This document shows, in pieces, positions 22,440 to 33,317 of a stretch of DNA of 64,000 bases (position 1 is the first letter of the stretch; each line of letters begins with the position of its first letter). Under the pieces are notes generated by a model, which worked only from the letters and a program-made list of their open reading frames with translations, did no database searches and had not been told where the DNA came from. The DNA is from Isoetes taiwanensis (taxonomy: Eukaryota; Streptophyta; Lycopodiopsida; Isoetales; Isoetaceae): assembly GCA_021234155.1 (NCBI GenBank), contig JAJEKV010000016.1, positions 3,743,896 to 3,807,895 on the forward strand, written 5' to 3'. The translations under genes were made by a program, and so were the position numbers.

Positions 22440-23103
22440 CTTCCCCGAAATCTTATTTATATTGTCACGCAATTACGTCTGCTGAATTTTTCAGTTCTTC
22501 AACCTTGGATGTGTTTGCTAATTAACTCTCCATGACACTTCGCTTTTAAATGTAGTTTCGCAAATTCAAGCTCTTCCTTAGGGTAAAATCCTTGCTGAAA
22601 TTTAGGAACCTTGGATGTGGATTTAGAGGTCCCAATTTCTTCTGTAATAGCAGATTCTTTTGCTCCTCCCTTTGCCAAATCTTTGGCCAAAACTTTAAAA
22701 GTATCCCAATCTACTTTTTTTACCCTGCAATTGAAGGGCAAATGCACGAGCAAAGTACTCGGTACATGGCGATTTGTGACCTCCCCGCTTACCAAAAACA
22801 ATCTCATAATGTTTGTAGAAGTTCTCGCCCACTGGCTTCACGCTAGATTCTTTGAACCCCCGAGTCTTTGGGCCCCCACTCGCCCATTATCCTGTTGTAA
22901 ATCTGGAAAAATTTCATCCGCATTGACACATCTTACATGCTTTGCTTCCACAACAAGGGTTCTTCACAAATAAACCTTCTTTTTGGCCCCCGGTTCCTCG
23001 AAGTTTGAACCTTCCTCTTGTTTTTTTTTTCTTTCTTGCTAGAATCGGCTATTTTCAAATTTTTGTTTAATCTGGGTGACTTCCGGGAGGCAAAGGCGTC
23101 CAT
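22440..23103 (-). pseudogene. N-terminal part of the Ulp1-like gene
   Basis: An ATG at 23103 opens MDAFASRKSPRLNKNLKIAD, followed by a strongly basic stretch that could act as a nuclear-localisation region. Farther on, 22807-22499 reads VKKVDWDTFKVLAKDLAKGG and KEELEFAKLHLKAKCHGEL. Frames shift several times. The start lies about 330 bp inside the right TIR and reads inward, mirroring the transposase on the left. Linking this segment to the peptidase domain 4 kb away is inference. Confidence 0.4.
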
Positions 23104-23373
23104 TGCTTGGATTTGGGCAAGGATTTCGAGAAAGAAGAATAGTTACAGTCGAATTACTTCGTTGATCACTCACAAACACAAAAAAATTGGAACGGCGGCA
23201 AATTTTTTTTGGCAACAAGAAACACTTCGCAATCTCCCTCCGAAAAATTGCAATGAAGGTCCGTTCTGGTTGCCACTGCCACTCATAATTTCGAATTGCC
23301 GACGTGGCTACTCCTAATCATTACATATCCCAACTAACTAAAATTCAAAAAAATAACAAAAATGGGTGCCTAC

Positions 23374-23404
23374 ATGCCCTACATTATACATAATGTAAGG
23401 GCAT
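23374..23404. repeat. Right subterminal hairpin
   Basis: A near-perfect palindrome with ATGCCCT...AGGGCAT arms around ACATTAT/ATAATGT, just inside the right TIR, mirroring the left hairpin at 12410-12431. Confidence 0.85.
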
Positions 23405-23411
23405 TTTTTTT

Positions 23412-23436
23412 AGACACCCTAGCTTTCTTTTACCCA
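23412..23436 (-). repeat. Right TIR of the 11-kb transposon
   Basis: Inverse of the left TIR with two mismatches; followed by CTT (23437-23439) and then the rest of the gypsy LTR. Confidence 0.9.
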
Positions 23437-23665
23437 CTTGCAGTCCGTCAGTCGTTGCTTCATGTTGACATACTGGATAACCCTTATGCATGTTACTAAC
23501 ACGTGGAAGCTTGTGCATTTAGTTATCTTGTGTTGCATCTTGTTATCTGTATACATGGCTTTCATGTATATAGCCTCGTGGGAGGCAGTACTTGTTCTGT
23601 GTACTCTGATGGTTTGATGTGAATACAAATCGAAATTTTTGGTACTAAAATTTTGGTTCGTAACA
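23437..23665 (+). repeat. 5' LTR of gypsy element, second part
   Basis: The sequence matches 39329-39595 and ends CGTAACA next to the primer-binding site. Relative to the 3' LTR it lacks about 33 bp between two GTGCA motifs, which looks like a deletion between short repeats. Confidence 0.92.
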
Positions 23666-23666
23666 G

Positions 23667-23679
23667 TGGTATCAGAGCC
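23667..23679 (+). other. Primer-binding site of gypsy element
   Basis: TGGTATCAGAGCC, one base after the LTR end, matches initiator-Met tRNA. Confidence 0.93.
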
Positions 23680-23710
23680 TGAGTTGCGGCTTGGACCTTG
23701 AGTAGGTGAG

Positions 23711-24600
23711 ATGGAGCACGGCGAGATCAGTGCAGGCGCACATACTGTAGCAGGACAGGCGACTTCTATGGAGGAGGAACCTGATGTACGAGGGCTAGCT
23801 GCTCCAGAAGTACCTGGTGCTAGTCCTTCTGTGAAGCAGTCACTGAAGAGTTCTGGATTGAGCAAGGAGGACATCCGCAGTCTCGAGCGCACAAAGATCC
23901 CGGATTGGGATGGGAAAGGCACTGCTGAGGAGGCGATGGCTTGGATTGACAAGCTGGAGACCTTTTTTGAGGCTACCAATAAAGATGATAAGGCGCGGTT
24001 GTTTATTGTGCAGATGCGGCTGAAATCGGACGCCTATAGTTGATGGAATGGTCCTACCATGAAGAAAGAGGTGAATACCTGGTCCGATTTCGTGGAAATA
24101 CTTTATTGAGAGTATGCACCTCAATGATGATGCTCGATGTGCTTGAGAAGTTGCGACCGTAGCGCATTGTGTTCTCTTAGTGCTTATATCAATAAGGTAC
24201 GGGTTATATCCATTGGGTTGGAGACTTGTCCGAGGCTCTCGGCAGTTGATTTCTTCCCGGGTGGTCTATCCAAAGTTGCTCTCAAGAAGCGTATAATCGG
24301 GTTGAAGCCCGAGGATTTTGAGAGAGCAAACGATGTTGGCTCGTCGCCTTGGGGAACAGGATGAGTCTTTTAAGAAGACGCCCCGAAACCTAAGTTCTCA
24401 AAGAAGAAAAAATGGTGGTTCAAGAAGAAAAAGTCTGAAAGTCCGAGCGACCTAAGTCTAAGTCCGCAGTGGGAGAGTCCAAGAAGCGTAAAGGCGGGAC
24501 TCTAAGTCCTGGGTTCCGAAAGGGGATTTTTTTGCTATAGGTGTGGGAGCCCGGGCACATTAGTCGTGAATGCTCTCACCACGTAACAAGAAAGCTGATA
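23711..24600 (+). pseudogene. Gypsy gag with zinc knuckle
   Basis: The first 110 codons include KIPDWDGKGTAEEAMAWIDK, followed by the retrotransposon gag helix region (LETFFEATNKDDKARLFI), then a stop within an otherwise conserved Trp-rich stretch. Downstream frames have Lys/Ser-rich sequence. A CCHC knuckle (CYRCGSPG ... HISREC, 24531-24575) is split by a one-base frameshift. This is the nucleic-acid-binding capsid precursor; the copy is inactive. Confidence 0.85.
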
Positions 24601-24613
24601 ACAAGAAAGCAAC

Positions 24614-24934
24614 GTGACTGAAAAGACTGAAGAAGTGTTGGAATCTAAGACGGTTTCAGCTATTGCCATGGAAGAGCTGTGCGCGCTGGATAGGCCTGCA
24701 AGCAAAGACATCATGGATATGTTTGCTGGACGGGTTATTAGATTCTTAGGCAGAATCATGGGCCGAAACGTTGTTGTGTTATTGGATTGTGGCTCTTCTG
24801 ACATGTTTATCTCTTCTAAGTTGGTGGAAGAACTGCAGCTACCTTGTATAAAGACCAATAAGTACAAGGTAGATGGGCCTTTTGTGAATGATTCTCAGGT
24901 GGAGGATCGTAAAGCTGTTGGGGTGCCCTTGTGA
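24614..24934 (+). pseudogene. Gypsy protease
   Basis: The frame contains GRNVVVLLDCGSSDMFISSK, a retropepsin-like active-site block with D-C-G-S-S where D-S/T-G-A is common, and a following hydrophobic segment. It ends prematurely at 24934, with homologous sequence continuing in other frames to about 25200. Confidence 0.8.
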
Positions 24935-25269
24935 ATTCAATGCTACCAGGAAAAGCTTGATTTTGACCTCTTAGATGTTGGCCGGTATGATGTGGTGCTG
25001 GGGATAACATGGTTGCAGGGGTGAAGCCTACTGCAATAGATTGGAATACTCACCAGGTGACGCTGAAGCACGATGGACGAAAGATCTATTTGCAGGGGAG
25101 TCCTTTGAGGGGAGCTTCCAAGATCGTGTCGTCGCTTCAGGTCAAGAAACTGGTATGTAAATCTTTCAATCAATGTTTTTTTCTATTTATTGATGAATGT
25201 TATCCTGCTTTTGAGTGCTGTCATATGCGTGCTGATAGTGAGGTCATAGAGAATTCAAAAGGCCAGAGA

Positions 25270-26222
25270 GAGTTGTAGGATTTATTGAATGAATGTCAGG
25301 ATGTGTTCCCTGAGGAACTGCCTGAAGGTCTTCCACCTAGTAGAGAGATTGAACATGAGATTGATTTAGAGCCTGGATCCAAACATGTGGTTCGTAGCCC
25401 TTATAGATTGTCCATATTGGAACAAGAGGAGGTAAAGAAGCAGGTTCATGAGCTGTTAGCCAAAGGGTTTGTGAGACCTAGCAAATCCCCTTATGGTGCT
25501 CCTGTCATTCTAGTCAAGAAAAAGGACGGATCAATGCGGATGTGCATTGATTATCGTGCCTTGAATAAGATCACGATCAAGAATAGGTATCCTTTGCCTA
25601 GAATTGACGAGATTATGTATAGATTAACAGGAGCTAAGTATTTTTCTAAGTTGGATTTGTGCAGTGGTTATCACCAAATAAGGGTGAAGGAGTCGGATGT
25701 TCATAAGACTGCTTCAGGACCACCTTTGGTCATTTTGGATTTTTGGTGATGCCTTTTGGACTAACGAATGCTCCTGCTACTTTTTCCAGAATGATGAATG
25801 AGGTTTTTGCAGGATGTCTTGATACTTTTGTTGAAGTATTTCTAGATGATATCCTGGTGTACAAAACCTTAGAGGAGCATTTGAATCATTTGAGTTTTGT
25901 GCTAACTCTGCTCAGACAGCATAATTTGTATGTAAAAATGTCAAAGTGTGAATCTTTGAAAGCACAGGTGGAATATTTGGGCCACATTGTGTCTGCTGAA
26001 GGTGTAGCTGTGGATCCCAAGAAGACGGAAGCAATTCAGTCTTGGCCTGTGCCAAAGAACATATCTGAGTTGCGTAGTTTCTTGCAATTCACCAGTTATT
26101 ATCGCAGATTTGTCTGGAAGTTTGCCAAGATTGTAGCTGCTTTAACTATGTTGTTGAAAACTAATGTCCAGTGGCAATGGACAGGGAAGCAACAGCAGGC
26201 AATGGATATGCTGAAGAGGTAG
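25270..26222 (+). pseudogene. Gypsy reverse transcriptase
   Basis: The first frame (to 25749) has [37 protein letters not shown] and [17 protein letters not shown] frameshift near 25715 leads to the second frame (25743-26222) with MPFGLTNAPATFSRMMNEVF, the catalytic VFLDDILVY, and VEYLGHIVS and SELRSFLQFTSYYRRFV. A stop at 26222 separates it from RNase H. Motifs are complete; only the frame is broken. Confidence 0.95.
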
Positions 26223-26240
26223 CTGACCTCAGCGCCTATT

Positions 26241-27440
26241 TTGTTGATTCCAGACATGAGTAAACCTTATGAGGTTTACACGGATGCATGTGGTTATGCC
26301 ATTAGTGCTGTTCTCATGCAGGATGGTAGGGTGGTGGCATATGAAAGTCGCCAACTCAATGCTGCTGAGAAGAACTATTCCACCTATGAGCAGGAGTTAC
26401 TGGCAATGGTTCATGCGCTCAAAGTCTGGAAACATTATCTCCGTAATAAATGTGAGTTTGTGGTCTACACCGATCATAAACCGTTGAAATTCCTGCAACG
26501 CCAGGCCGAGGTAAGTCCAAGGCAAGCAAGATGGTTGGACTTTCTTTCTCAATTTCATTTTCATGTTGAACATCTTCCCGGGAAAAAGAATCCTGTTGCT
26601 GATGCTCTTTCTAGGGTTTGGGAAGTAAATGTGATGGTTCAATGTGAAATTGCATTAGTGTCACAGATTAAGCAAGCATATGACTTGGATGCCTATATTT
26701 TGAGTATGCAGCATCTATCCAAGTTACCTGATGCTTGGGATATCCAGAATGGACTTTGGTATCATAAGGGACGTATTTATGTTCCTGCTGTAGACACTTT
26801 GAGAAAACAATTATTGAGCGAATTTCATGATGCACCTTATGCTGGGCATGGAGGTGAATGGAAAACCTATGAATTGCTCAAGAAAATATTTTATTGGCCT
26901 AGCTTAAAAGAGGATGTGCAGGAATATGTAAAAGTTTCTGAGACTTATCAACAGGTTAAAGCGGGTCGAGGCAAAACTCCAGGGCTATTGCAACCTCTGC
27001 CTGTGCCAGAGGAGCGATGGAGTGAAATCTCTATGGATTTTATTGTGAAATTGCCTCGTACTATGCATCACTATACTCAGATACTTGTCATTGTGGATAG
27101 GTTGACGAAGTATGCACGCTTTATACCTCTGACAAAGAATGCTGATGGCTTGGTGGTGGCCAAGGCTTATTTGCAGCATGTATTTCCTATTTTTGGATTA
27201 CCCAAAGCTATTGTAAGCGATCGAGATGTGAAATTCACTGGGAATTTCTGGCGTGAATTGTTCTCTGCATTGAAATGCACTCTTCAGTTCTCTAGTGGAG
27301 ATCATCCGGAAACGGATGGGCAAACTGAAAGAGTGAATCAGATTCTGGAGGATATACTGAGATCTTATGTGGCCACTCAGCAATCCAGATGGGAGGACTA
27401 TTTGCCAATTGTAGAGTTTACTTACAATAATGGGTTCTAA
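26241..27440 (+). pseudogene. Gypsy RNase H and integrase core
   Basis: This 399-aa frame begins with RNase H: YEVYTDACGYAISAVLMQDG, YSTYEQELLAMVHA, TDHKPL and LPGKKNPVADALSR. Integrase follows. Its zinc-binding segment keeps both His (FHDAPYAGH) but the usual C-x2-C reads SETYQQ, so both Cys are lost. The catalytic core has SMDFIVKLP, AIVSDRDVKFTGNFW and ETDGQTERVNQILED, supplying D, D and E. It ends at an early stop after TYNNGF. Confidence 0.95.
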
Positions 27441-27463
27441 CAGAGCATCAAAACTAGCCCGTT

Positions 27464-28072
27464 GTGGCTATGTTTGGGAGAAACCCCAGAGGACCTGTAT
27501 CGTTTGGTTTTGATGGGCTGAAAACTGATGCTGCTATAAGTATGCTTGAAGGCATGGATGTGACACTTGGGTTGTGTCAATTGCATATGAGACAAGCCCA
27601 GGATCGGGCAAAGGCACGTGCCAATTTGTCGAGAACCCTGATCGAGCTACATGAGGGTCAGATGGTGTACCTTCGTGTGGTCTTCCCTGCAAATCTGAAA
27701 AGAAAAGCAATATTACCATTGCTTGTAAGAAAGAAACCAAAGCTCTCCCCAAGATACAGTGGTCCTTATAAGATCTTGAAGAAATATAGTGATGTTGCCT
27801 TCAAGTTGCAACTTCCACCGAATGTGGACATTCATCCAGTTTTCCATGTGAGCCAGTTGCGACTAGCTCTGGGGAAAGCTGCGAATGTTGTGCCTTCTCA
27901 GGAACACATGGTGGAGTTGGATAGAATCCCCACCCCTGAAAGCCAAAGAGACCAGATGGAATTTCTGGCGAAATCGAAGCATAGACCTGTCTCAGAGGCG
28001 ACGTGGGAGAGTCATTGTTTCATGACTCAATATCCGGATGTTATAACTCAATGGTCTGGAGCCGATTCTTGA
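27464..28072 (+). pseudogene. Gypsy integrase C-terminus with GPY/F and chromo-like tail
   Basis: The 202-aa frame includes GQMVYLRVVFPANLKRKAIL, the GPY/F module KLSPRYSGPYKILKK and HPVFHVSQLRLALG. It ends in a tail (HRPVSEATWESHCFMTQYPD) like the end of a chromodomain. Such tails identify chromoviruses, whose chromodomains guide integration. It stops just before the polypurine tract. Confidence 0.9.
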
Positions 28073-28091
28073 GGAAGGGGGGAAGGGGGGA
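28073..28091 (+). other. Polypurine tract of gypsy element
   Basis: GAGGAAGGGGGGAAGGGGGG immediately before the 3' LTR start; the plus-strand priming site. Confidence 0.9.
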
Positions 28092-28094
28092 TAA

Positions 28095-29605
28095 TGTTAT
28101 GCCTAAATATTTTTACAGGCCATGGTTTGAAATATTGCATGCATGCTAATGTTTGGCATAATAGAATGTTCTATGGTATTTGTACCGTAGACGTGTTATG
28201 GTCGCATGTATTCTCTAGCCTAAGTGACTGGGGCACCCTAGTAGATCTTCGGCTAGGGAGTAACGGGGCCGTGCAAATAATAAGTGTGGTTATACCATTG
28301 TTGTTTGCATGGGGCCTCGTGACGGGATGGTTAGGATGGCTAAAATGCCATTAGGCCATCTAGGGGCAATTAGCCCTTAAGGTTATTATATTGGTTTATG
28401 CCATAATGGTGGTAAATGACCATTGAAGATTAAAGTGAGAGCTTATGTTATATTAAGCTAAGGCAAGAAATGCCTTTAATGGTTTTATGAACCATTGCAT
28501 GTAAAAGGGTGAGCATCCTTTAATCGGGGATGCCACCCTACAGCTGTAACGACAGCCTGAATGGGCTGGGCGGCAGGCTGGGACCGCAATCCGGCAAACC
28601 CACCTGATCTTCTGATGGTCGCCACGTGGCAAGGCCACGTTGGCATGAACTGGATAAGGAGTGCCGGCGGCCTGTTACAGAAGGCAGACCGGAATTGCAA
28701 CAGAGAAGGAGGCCGGCTGCTGTAAACACAGGCGGAGTTAGAACAAAGGAAGAACCAGTACCTTTGGGGGCGGATTGGTCGGCAAAGGAGTCTGATCTGG
28801 GAAAAGATCTTCAGGGTGAAGTAAAGACATTGGGTAAGCTGTGGGTTGATAATTTAGTCTGTACCATGGCAGAGCTGGTCTTCTATAAAGAAGACGAAAA
28901 CTAAAAGCTATACTAAATGATTAAACTTTACCCTGAAGGCAATACTTGATTGCCTTGAGAAACTCCTGTAACCAACACTCAAAGCATGGTCTTCCAGTTC
29001 TATTCTGTTAATAGGGATGTGTATCTGGACTGCTAAAGCTTTGCTCAGCTCAGCGAAGGATTAGTTGTGGCAGAGCAAGGATGATATGGTTTTGCAGCCC
29101 AAGATAAGCCAGGAAGGCTTGGCATCCCTTAAGGCTCTCTGTTGTTGTTCTTATAAAGAATACTAGGGACACGTGATTATTTGTCCTAGTTATGAAACCC
29201 ATGTAAACTAATGAGAGGAGGGTAAACTAATGAAACCCATACCAATGCTAGATCCTTATCAACAGGTTAGAGTTACATGTGGTGGCGAGTAGTATCCGTA
29301 AGATACTTGACTCCGCATCTATTACAACGGAGTAGACGAACATCGGGGATGTTTGTCTTAGGGAGTTTATGCAGGGCATGATACTGGATGAGCGGATGAG
29401 CGTGGCTTGTCTAAATAAGAACGAGAGGTACTTGTGAGGTGAAGCTTGTCGCTGGTATGGGACAGTGGCATGCGAAACCAACAGTCGAGTAGTCTGGGTT
29501 CTTATAATGCCTGCAGTTCTCTCTAATACTGGATCCACCAGTGCGGGGGTTCTAGACGACGTACTGTCTAGATATGGCGGGGTGTGTCTGCTTCGCAGAT
29601 GCTAT
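28095..29605 (+). repeat. 3' LTR of gypsy element, first part
   Basis: The sequence aligns with 10856-12350. It ends at GATGCTAT, where the CACTA-like element is inserted; TAT is duplicated at 39299-39301. Confidence 0.92.
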
Positions 29606-29639
29606 CACAAGGCCCCCAAAAATGAACTTGTATCCATAA

Positions 29640-30240
29640 TTTAGAAAAAAAACATGTGTTCTTCCTGGTTATGCAAAACCAATAGTGATTTATATCATAT
29701 TTTTTGTACTAATTCAAAATTTCACACTAGTTTTAGGAAAATCATCATTAGTTTGTAAGATTGTTTTTAAGTGTACATTGATTTAGCAAAATCATTGCTA
29801 GTTCATATCATATTTAATTACATGAATTCTACAATCGTACACTGGTTTTTTGAAATCATCAATAGCAAAACGTATTTTATGCATATATTGATTTTGCAAA
29901 ACCAATAGTGGTCATATCATACTTTTTTGTACTAATTCGAAATTTCATACTAGTTTATAGAAATGATTATCAGTTTGTAATATTATTTTTAAGTATCCAT
30001 TGAATAAGCAAAATCATTGCTAGTTCATATCATGTTTAATTACATGAATTTTACAATTGTACACTTAGAAGATGTGTTTTATACATCCATTGATTTTGCA
30101 AATCCAATAGTGGTGATTTATAAAACCATTGTTACTTTGTACTATATTTAATTATATGAATTTTAGATTTTACGATGGTCTTTGGAAATCATCATTAATT
30201 TATTGAATGGTTTTTTTATATACATTTTTAATATCTCAAT
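29640..30240. repeat. Left subterminal repeat region of CACTA-like element
   Basis: Imperfect direct repeats of motifs such as TAGTTCATATCAT, TTAATTACATGAATT and GATTTTGCAAAACCAATAG recur two to four times. Confidence 0.7.
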
Positions 30241-30412
30241 TTCAGATGCTTTTACACGGTAGTTGTCGACATATATTGATTTTATGTGAGTTGTTTAGAC
30301 CATAGAGATGAACAAATCCAAAAAACATGCTGGCACCTTGAACATCTGTATCCTGTGCAGCATTGAGCACCCCATCATGTAATTGTTGAATGCTTCAATG
30401 CAAACTTACCCC

Positions 30413-30547
30413 GTTGCGATCCCTTGCGATGGGTTCTAGACATCGTGCGACCGGGCATGCCAAAAGGCATGAAATGATAGCTCAACTGCGTGATCGCATC
30501 CAAAAGCCAGAGTTACCCTACGACACATGTTTGAGAAGTAGACGCTC
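30413..30547. repeat. Displaced partial unit of the 660-bp repeat
   Basis: The segment from the TTGCGATGG motif to GAGAAGTAGACG matches the 3' part of the units at 33318-35310. It shows that the array was split by the material at 30548-33317. Confidence 0.8.
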
Positions 30548-30660
30548 GAATATGTAGCACAATAATAGGGGGTTACTTTTAGATTTTTATACGCTTTTTC
30601 ACATGGTTTTTCTATGATTTCGTTGTTGTATTCGTTGAGGTGTACTAAATAGTATTTCTA
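30548..30660 (+). repeat. Dispersed ATATGTAGCA...AGGGGG repeat end
   Basis: It starts ATATGTAGCACAATAATAGG and aligns over about 110 bp with 51066-51175, including CGCTTTTT, TCTAGAGTGCAC and CGTTGATTT blocks. The first 25 bases also open each unit of the 19293-21451 array. Confidence 0.75.
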
Positions 30661-30763
30661 GAGTGCACCCTTTATGGGCCGTTGATTTTCGTTGGTTGGA
30701 ACAATCCGAGGGTTGTTGTCTTCCTCTGCATGTGTTTGTGCATGAACACTGCGCATGTGTATG

Positions 30764-32295
30764 CATGCACATGCATGTGCATGTGTGTGCATGTGCATGT
30801 TCATGTGCATGTGCATGTGTATTGTGCATGTGCAAGTGCAAGTACAAGTGCAAGTACAAGTGCAAGTGCATGTGCATGTGTGCATATGCATGTGTACTTG
30901 CCCTCTTGGATTCTTATTGCCGGAGTGGATTTTACTACCACGAGATGGATTTTTTGCTCACACTTACAAAGGTATTTGGTATTTGTTTTTTAATGTTTCT
31001 TCAGTTAGCATAATGTTTTCTTTTACAAGGTATTGGTTTCCTGATTCTACAATGTAGTGCTGCAAAACCCCCTTTTGTTTCCTTCCTAAGATTTGCTGCA
31101 GATTCAAGTTTAGGCCCTCTGTTTGCTTCCAACTCTTGGATATTCCTGGCTGCCGGATTGTTCATAGCAGCCAGCCTTTAGCTTCAATCAACAAACGGAT
31201 TCTTATGCACACAACAGGCGGATTATTCCACGCCCTTTTCCATGTCATGCAGATCAGTCAAACAGTGGCCACAAGAATGCATTTATATTGTAGGTTTGGA
31301 ACTTTAATCGAACCATAAGGTGAATCATGCATTACCTTTAAGCTAGAGATGGAGCCTCCAAAATCATATGGATTGATAAACAATGGTGTCATTGTGAAAG
31401 AGAAATAGTTGTAGCGGAAGTAACAATATGTAGCATAATAACAGGGGGTTTTCTTTGTGTTGCAAACTTTATGACTTTCAGTATAATGGGATGAATCTAC
31501 TCCATCTTTATGGTAACTTTTACTTATGACATGCACATGCATGTGCATGTGTGTGCATGTGCATGTTCATGTGCATGTGCATGTGTATTGTGCATGTGCA
31601 AGTGCAAGTACAAGTGCAAGTACAAGTGCAAGTGCATGTGCATGTGTGCATATGCATGTGTACTTGCCCTCTTGGATTCTTATTGCCGGAGTGGATTTTA
31701 CTACCACGAGATGGATTTTTTGCTCACACTTACAAAGGTATTTGGTATTTGTTTTTTAATGTTTCTTCAGTTAGCATAATGTTTTCTTTTACAAGGTATT
31801 GGTTTCCTGATTCTACAATGTAGTGCTGCAAAACCCCCTTTTGTTTCCTTCCTAAGATTTGCTGCAGATTCAAGTTTAGGCCCTCTGTTTGCTTCCAACT
31901 CTTGGATATTCCTGGCTGCCGGATTGTTCATAGCAGCCAGCCTTTAGCTTCAATCAACAAACGGATTCTTATGCACACAACAGGCGGATTATTCCACGCC
32001 CTTTTCCATGTCATGCAGATCAGTCAAACAGTGGCCACAAGAATGCATTTATATTGTAGGTTTGGAACTTTAATCGAACCATAAGGTGAATCATGCATTA
32101 CCTTTAAGCTAGAGATGGAGCCTCCAAAATCATATGGATTGATAAACAATGGTGTCATTGTGAAAGAGAAATAGTTGTAGCGGAAGTAACAATATGTAGC
32201 ATAATAACAGGGGGTTTTCTTTGTGTTGCAAACTTTATGACTTTCAGAATAATGGGATGAATCTACTCCATCTTTATGGTAACTTTTACTTATGT
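30764..32295. repeat. 766-bp tandem duplication
   Basis: 30764-31529 and 31530-32295 appear identical except for one base (CAGTATAA against CAGAATAA). Each copy opens with a TGCATG/CAAGTG simple-repeat tract and contains an ATATGTAGCATAATAACAGG motif near its end. The extreme similarity implies a very recent event. ORFs such as the His/Thr/Cys-rich ones over the simple repeat are artefacts. Confidence 0.95.
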
Positions 32296-33315
32296 TCTAT
32301 TTGTTTTATTGTGATCAAATTCAAAAGCTACAGGTGATGAAAGCCTCAAATGAATTCTAGTTTTTTTTACGGTTTGAATTCTAAAATTTTTGTCACACCG
32401 CCGAATGTCCCTAAATTTTTTTTTTGCAACATAAACTATTGCCATCCAACATATAAAAATTACACCCCCCAACACATAACAACCAACACATAACAACCAT
32501 TGACATTAACAACCAACACATAACTACCATTGACATTAATTAACACAACCATTGGGTCCAACACATTTAAATTAAAATCCCCCCTAAACCCCCTTTGGTT
32601 TGGGTGCATATTCACACGGGGGGGTGACGTAGGGCAGCGAGAGCCCTCATAATTGTATTTTGCACGTACGAAATCAACACCATATAGTATTCCGCTTGAA
32701 ATCTTATAGTATTTTGCGAATCTTGTTATACAGTATAGCAAAATTTGTACTTGCATACCCCACAAACGAGGAACTTTACGTACGGTATAGATTAAGGAAT
32801 AAGGGGTGAATATGCCTATCCAACAGCTCTCTCGTTGCTGAGTCACCCCGTGTGAATATGCACCCAAACCAAAGGGGGTTTAAGGGGGATTTTAATTTAA
32901 ATGTGTTGGACCCAATGGTTGTGTTAATTAATGTCAATGGTAGTTATGTGTTGGTTGTTAATGTCAATGGTTGTTATGTGTTGGTTGTTATGTGTTGGGG
33001 GGTGTAATTTTTATATGTTGGATGGCAATAGTTTATGTTGCAAAAAAAAATTTAGGGACATTCCCTTCCCGGGTGTGACAAAAATTTTAGAATTCAAACC
33101 AGAAAAAAACTAGAATTCATTTGAGGCTTTCATCACCTGTAGCTTTTGAATTTGATCACAATAAAACAAATAGAACATAAGTAAAAGTTACCATAAAGAT
33201 GGAGTAGATTCATCCCATTATTCTGAAAGTCATAAAGTTTGCAACACAAAGAAAACCCCCTGTTATTATGCTACATATTGTTACTTCCGCTACAACTATT
33301 TCTCTTTCACAATGA
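32156..33315. repeat. 1.16-kb palindrome with foldback element at its centre
   Basis: The arms run about 32156-32629 and 32843-33315, almost identical, around a spacer of about 210 bp. The central part (about 32440-33035) is homologous to the foldback element at 53842-54299. The outer arms are flanking sequence of the 766-bp duplication, so host DNA was inverted along with the element. The right arm carries the base specific to the second copy of the duplication. Confidence 0.9.
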
Positions 33316-33317
33316 CT

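Larger units (their letters stand above)
12384..23436. mobile_element. 11-kb DNA transposon with transposase and Ulp1-like genes
   Basis: The ends are TGGGTAAAAGAAAGCTA and its inverse, continuing to about 25 bp of TIR with two mismatches. The insertion interrupts an LTR whose intact partner reads GTGTGTACTTGCAG, so the ends are certain to within one base. The duplicated target is CTT (3 bp, perfect TIRs) or ACTT (4 bp, TIRs offset by one base). Inside, a transposase relic reads rightward (12.7-15.8 kb). A Ulp1-like gene reads leftward from 23.1 to 17.3 kb, followed by an FCP1-like relic. A 428-bp tandem array and tandem duplications lie between. Superfamily was not assigned: 3-4 bp TSDs and an accompanying Ulp1 gene occur in more than one group. 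Confidence 0.85.

Noticed and set aside
12384-23436. Assignment of the 11-kb element to Mutator, CACTA or Sola
   Set aside because: TSD length is ambiguous (3 or 4 bp), TIRs do not start CAC, and the transposase motifs could not be placed confidently from memory.
30599-31060. Several overlapping ORFs of His/Thr/Cys or Val/Gln/Ala repeats on both strands
   Set aside because: They are translations of the TGCATG/CAAGTG simple-repeat tract in all frames; no start context, domain or conservation supports a protein.
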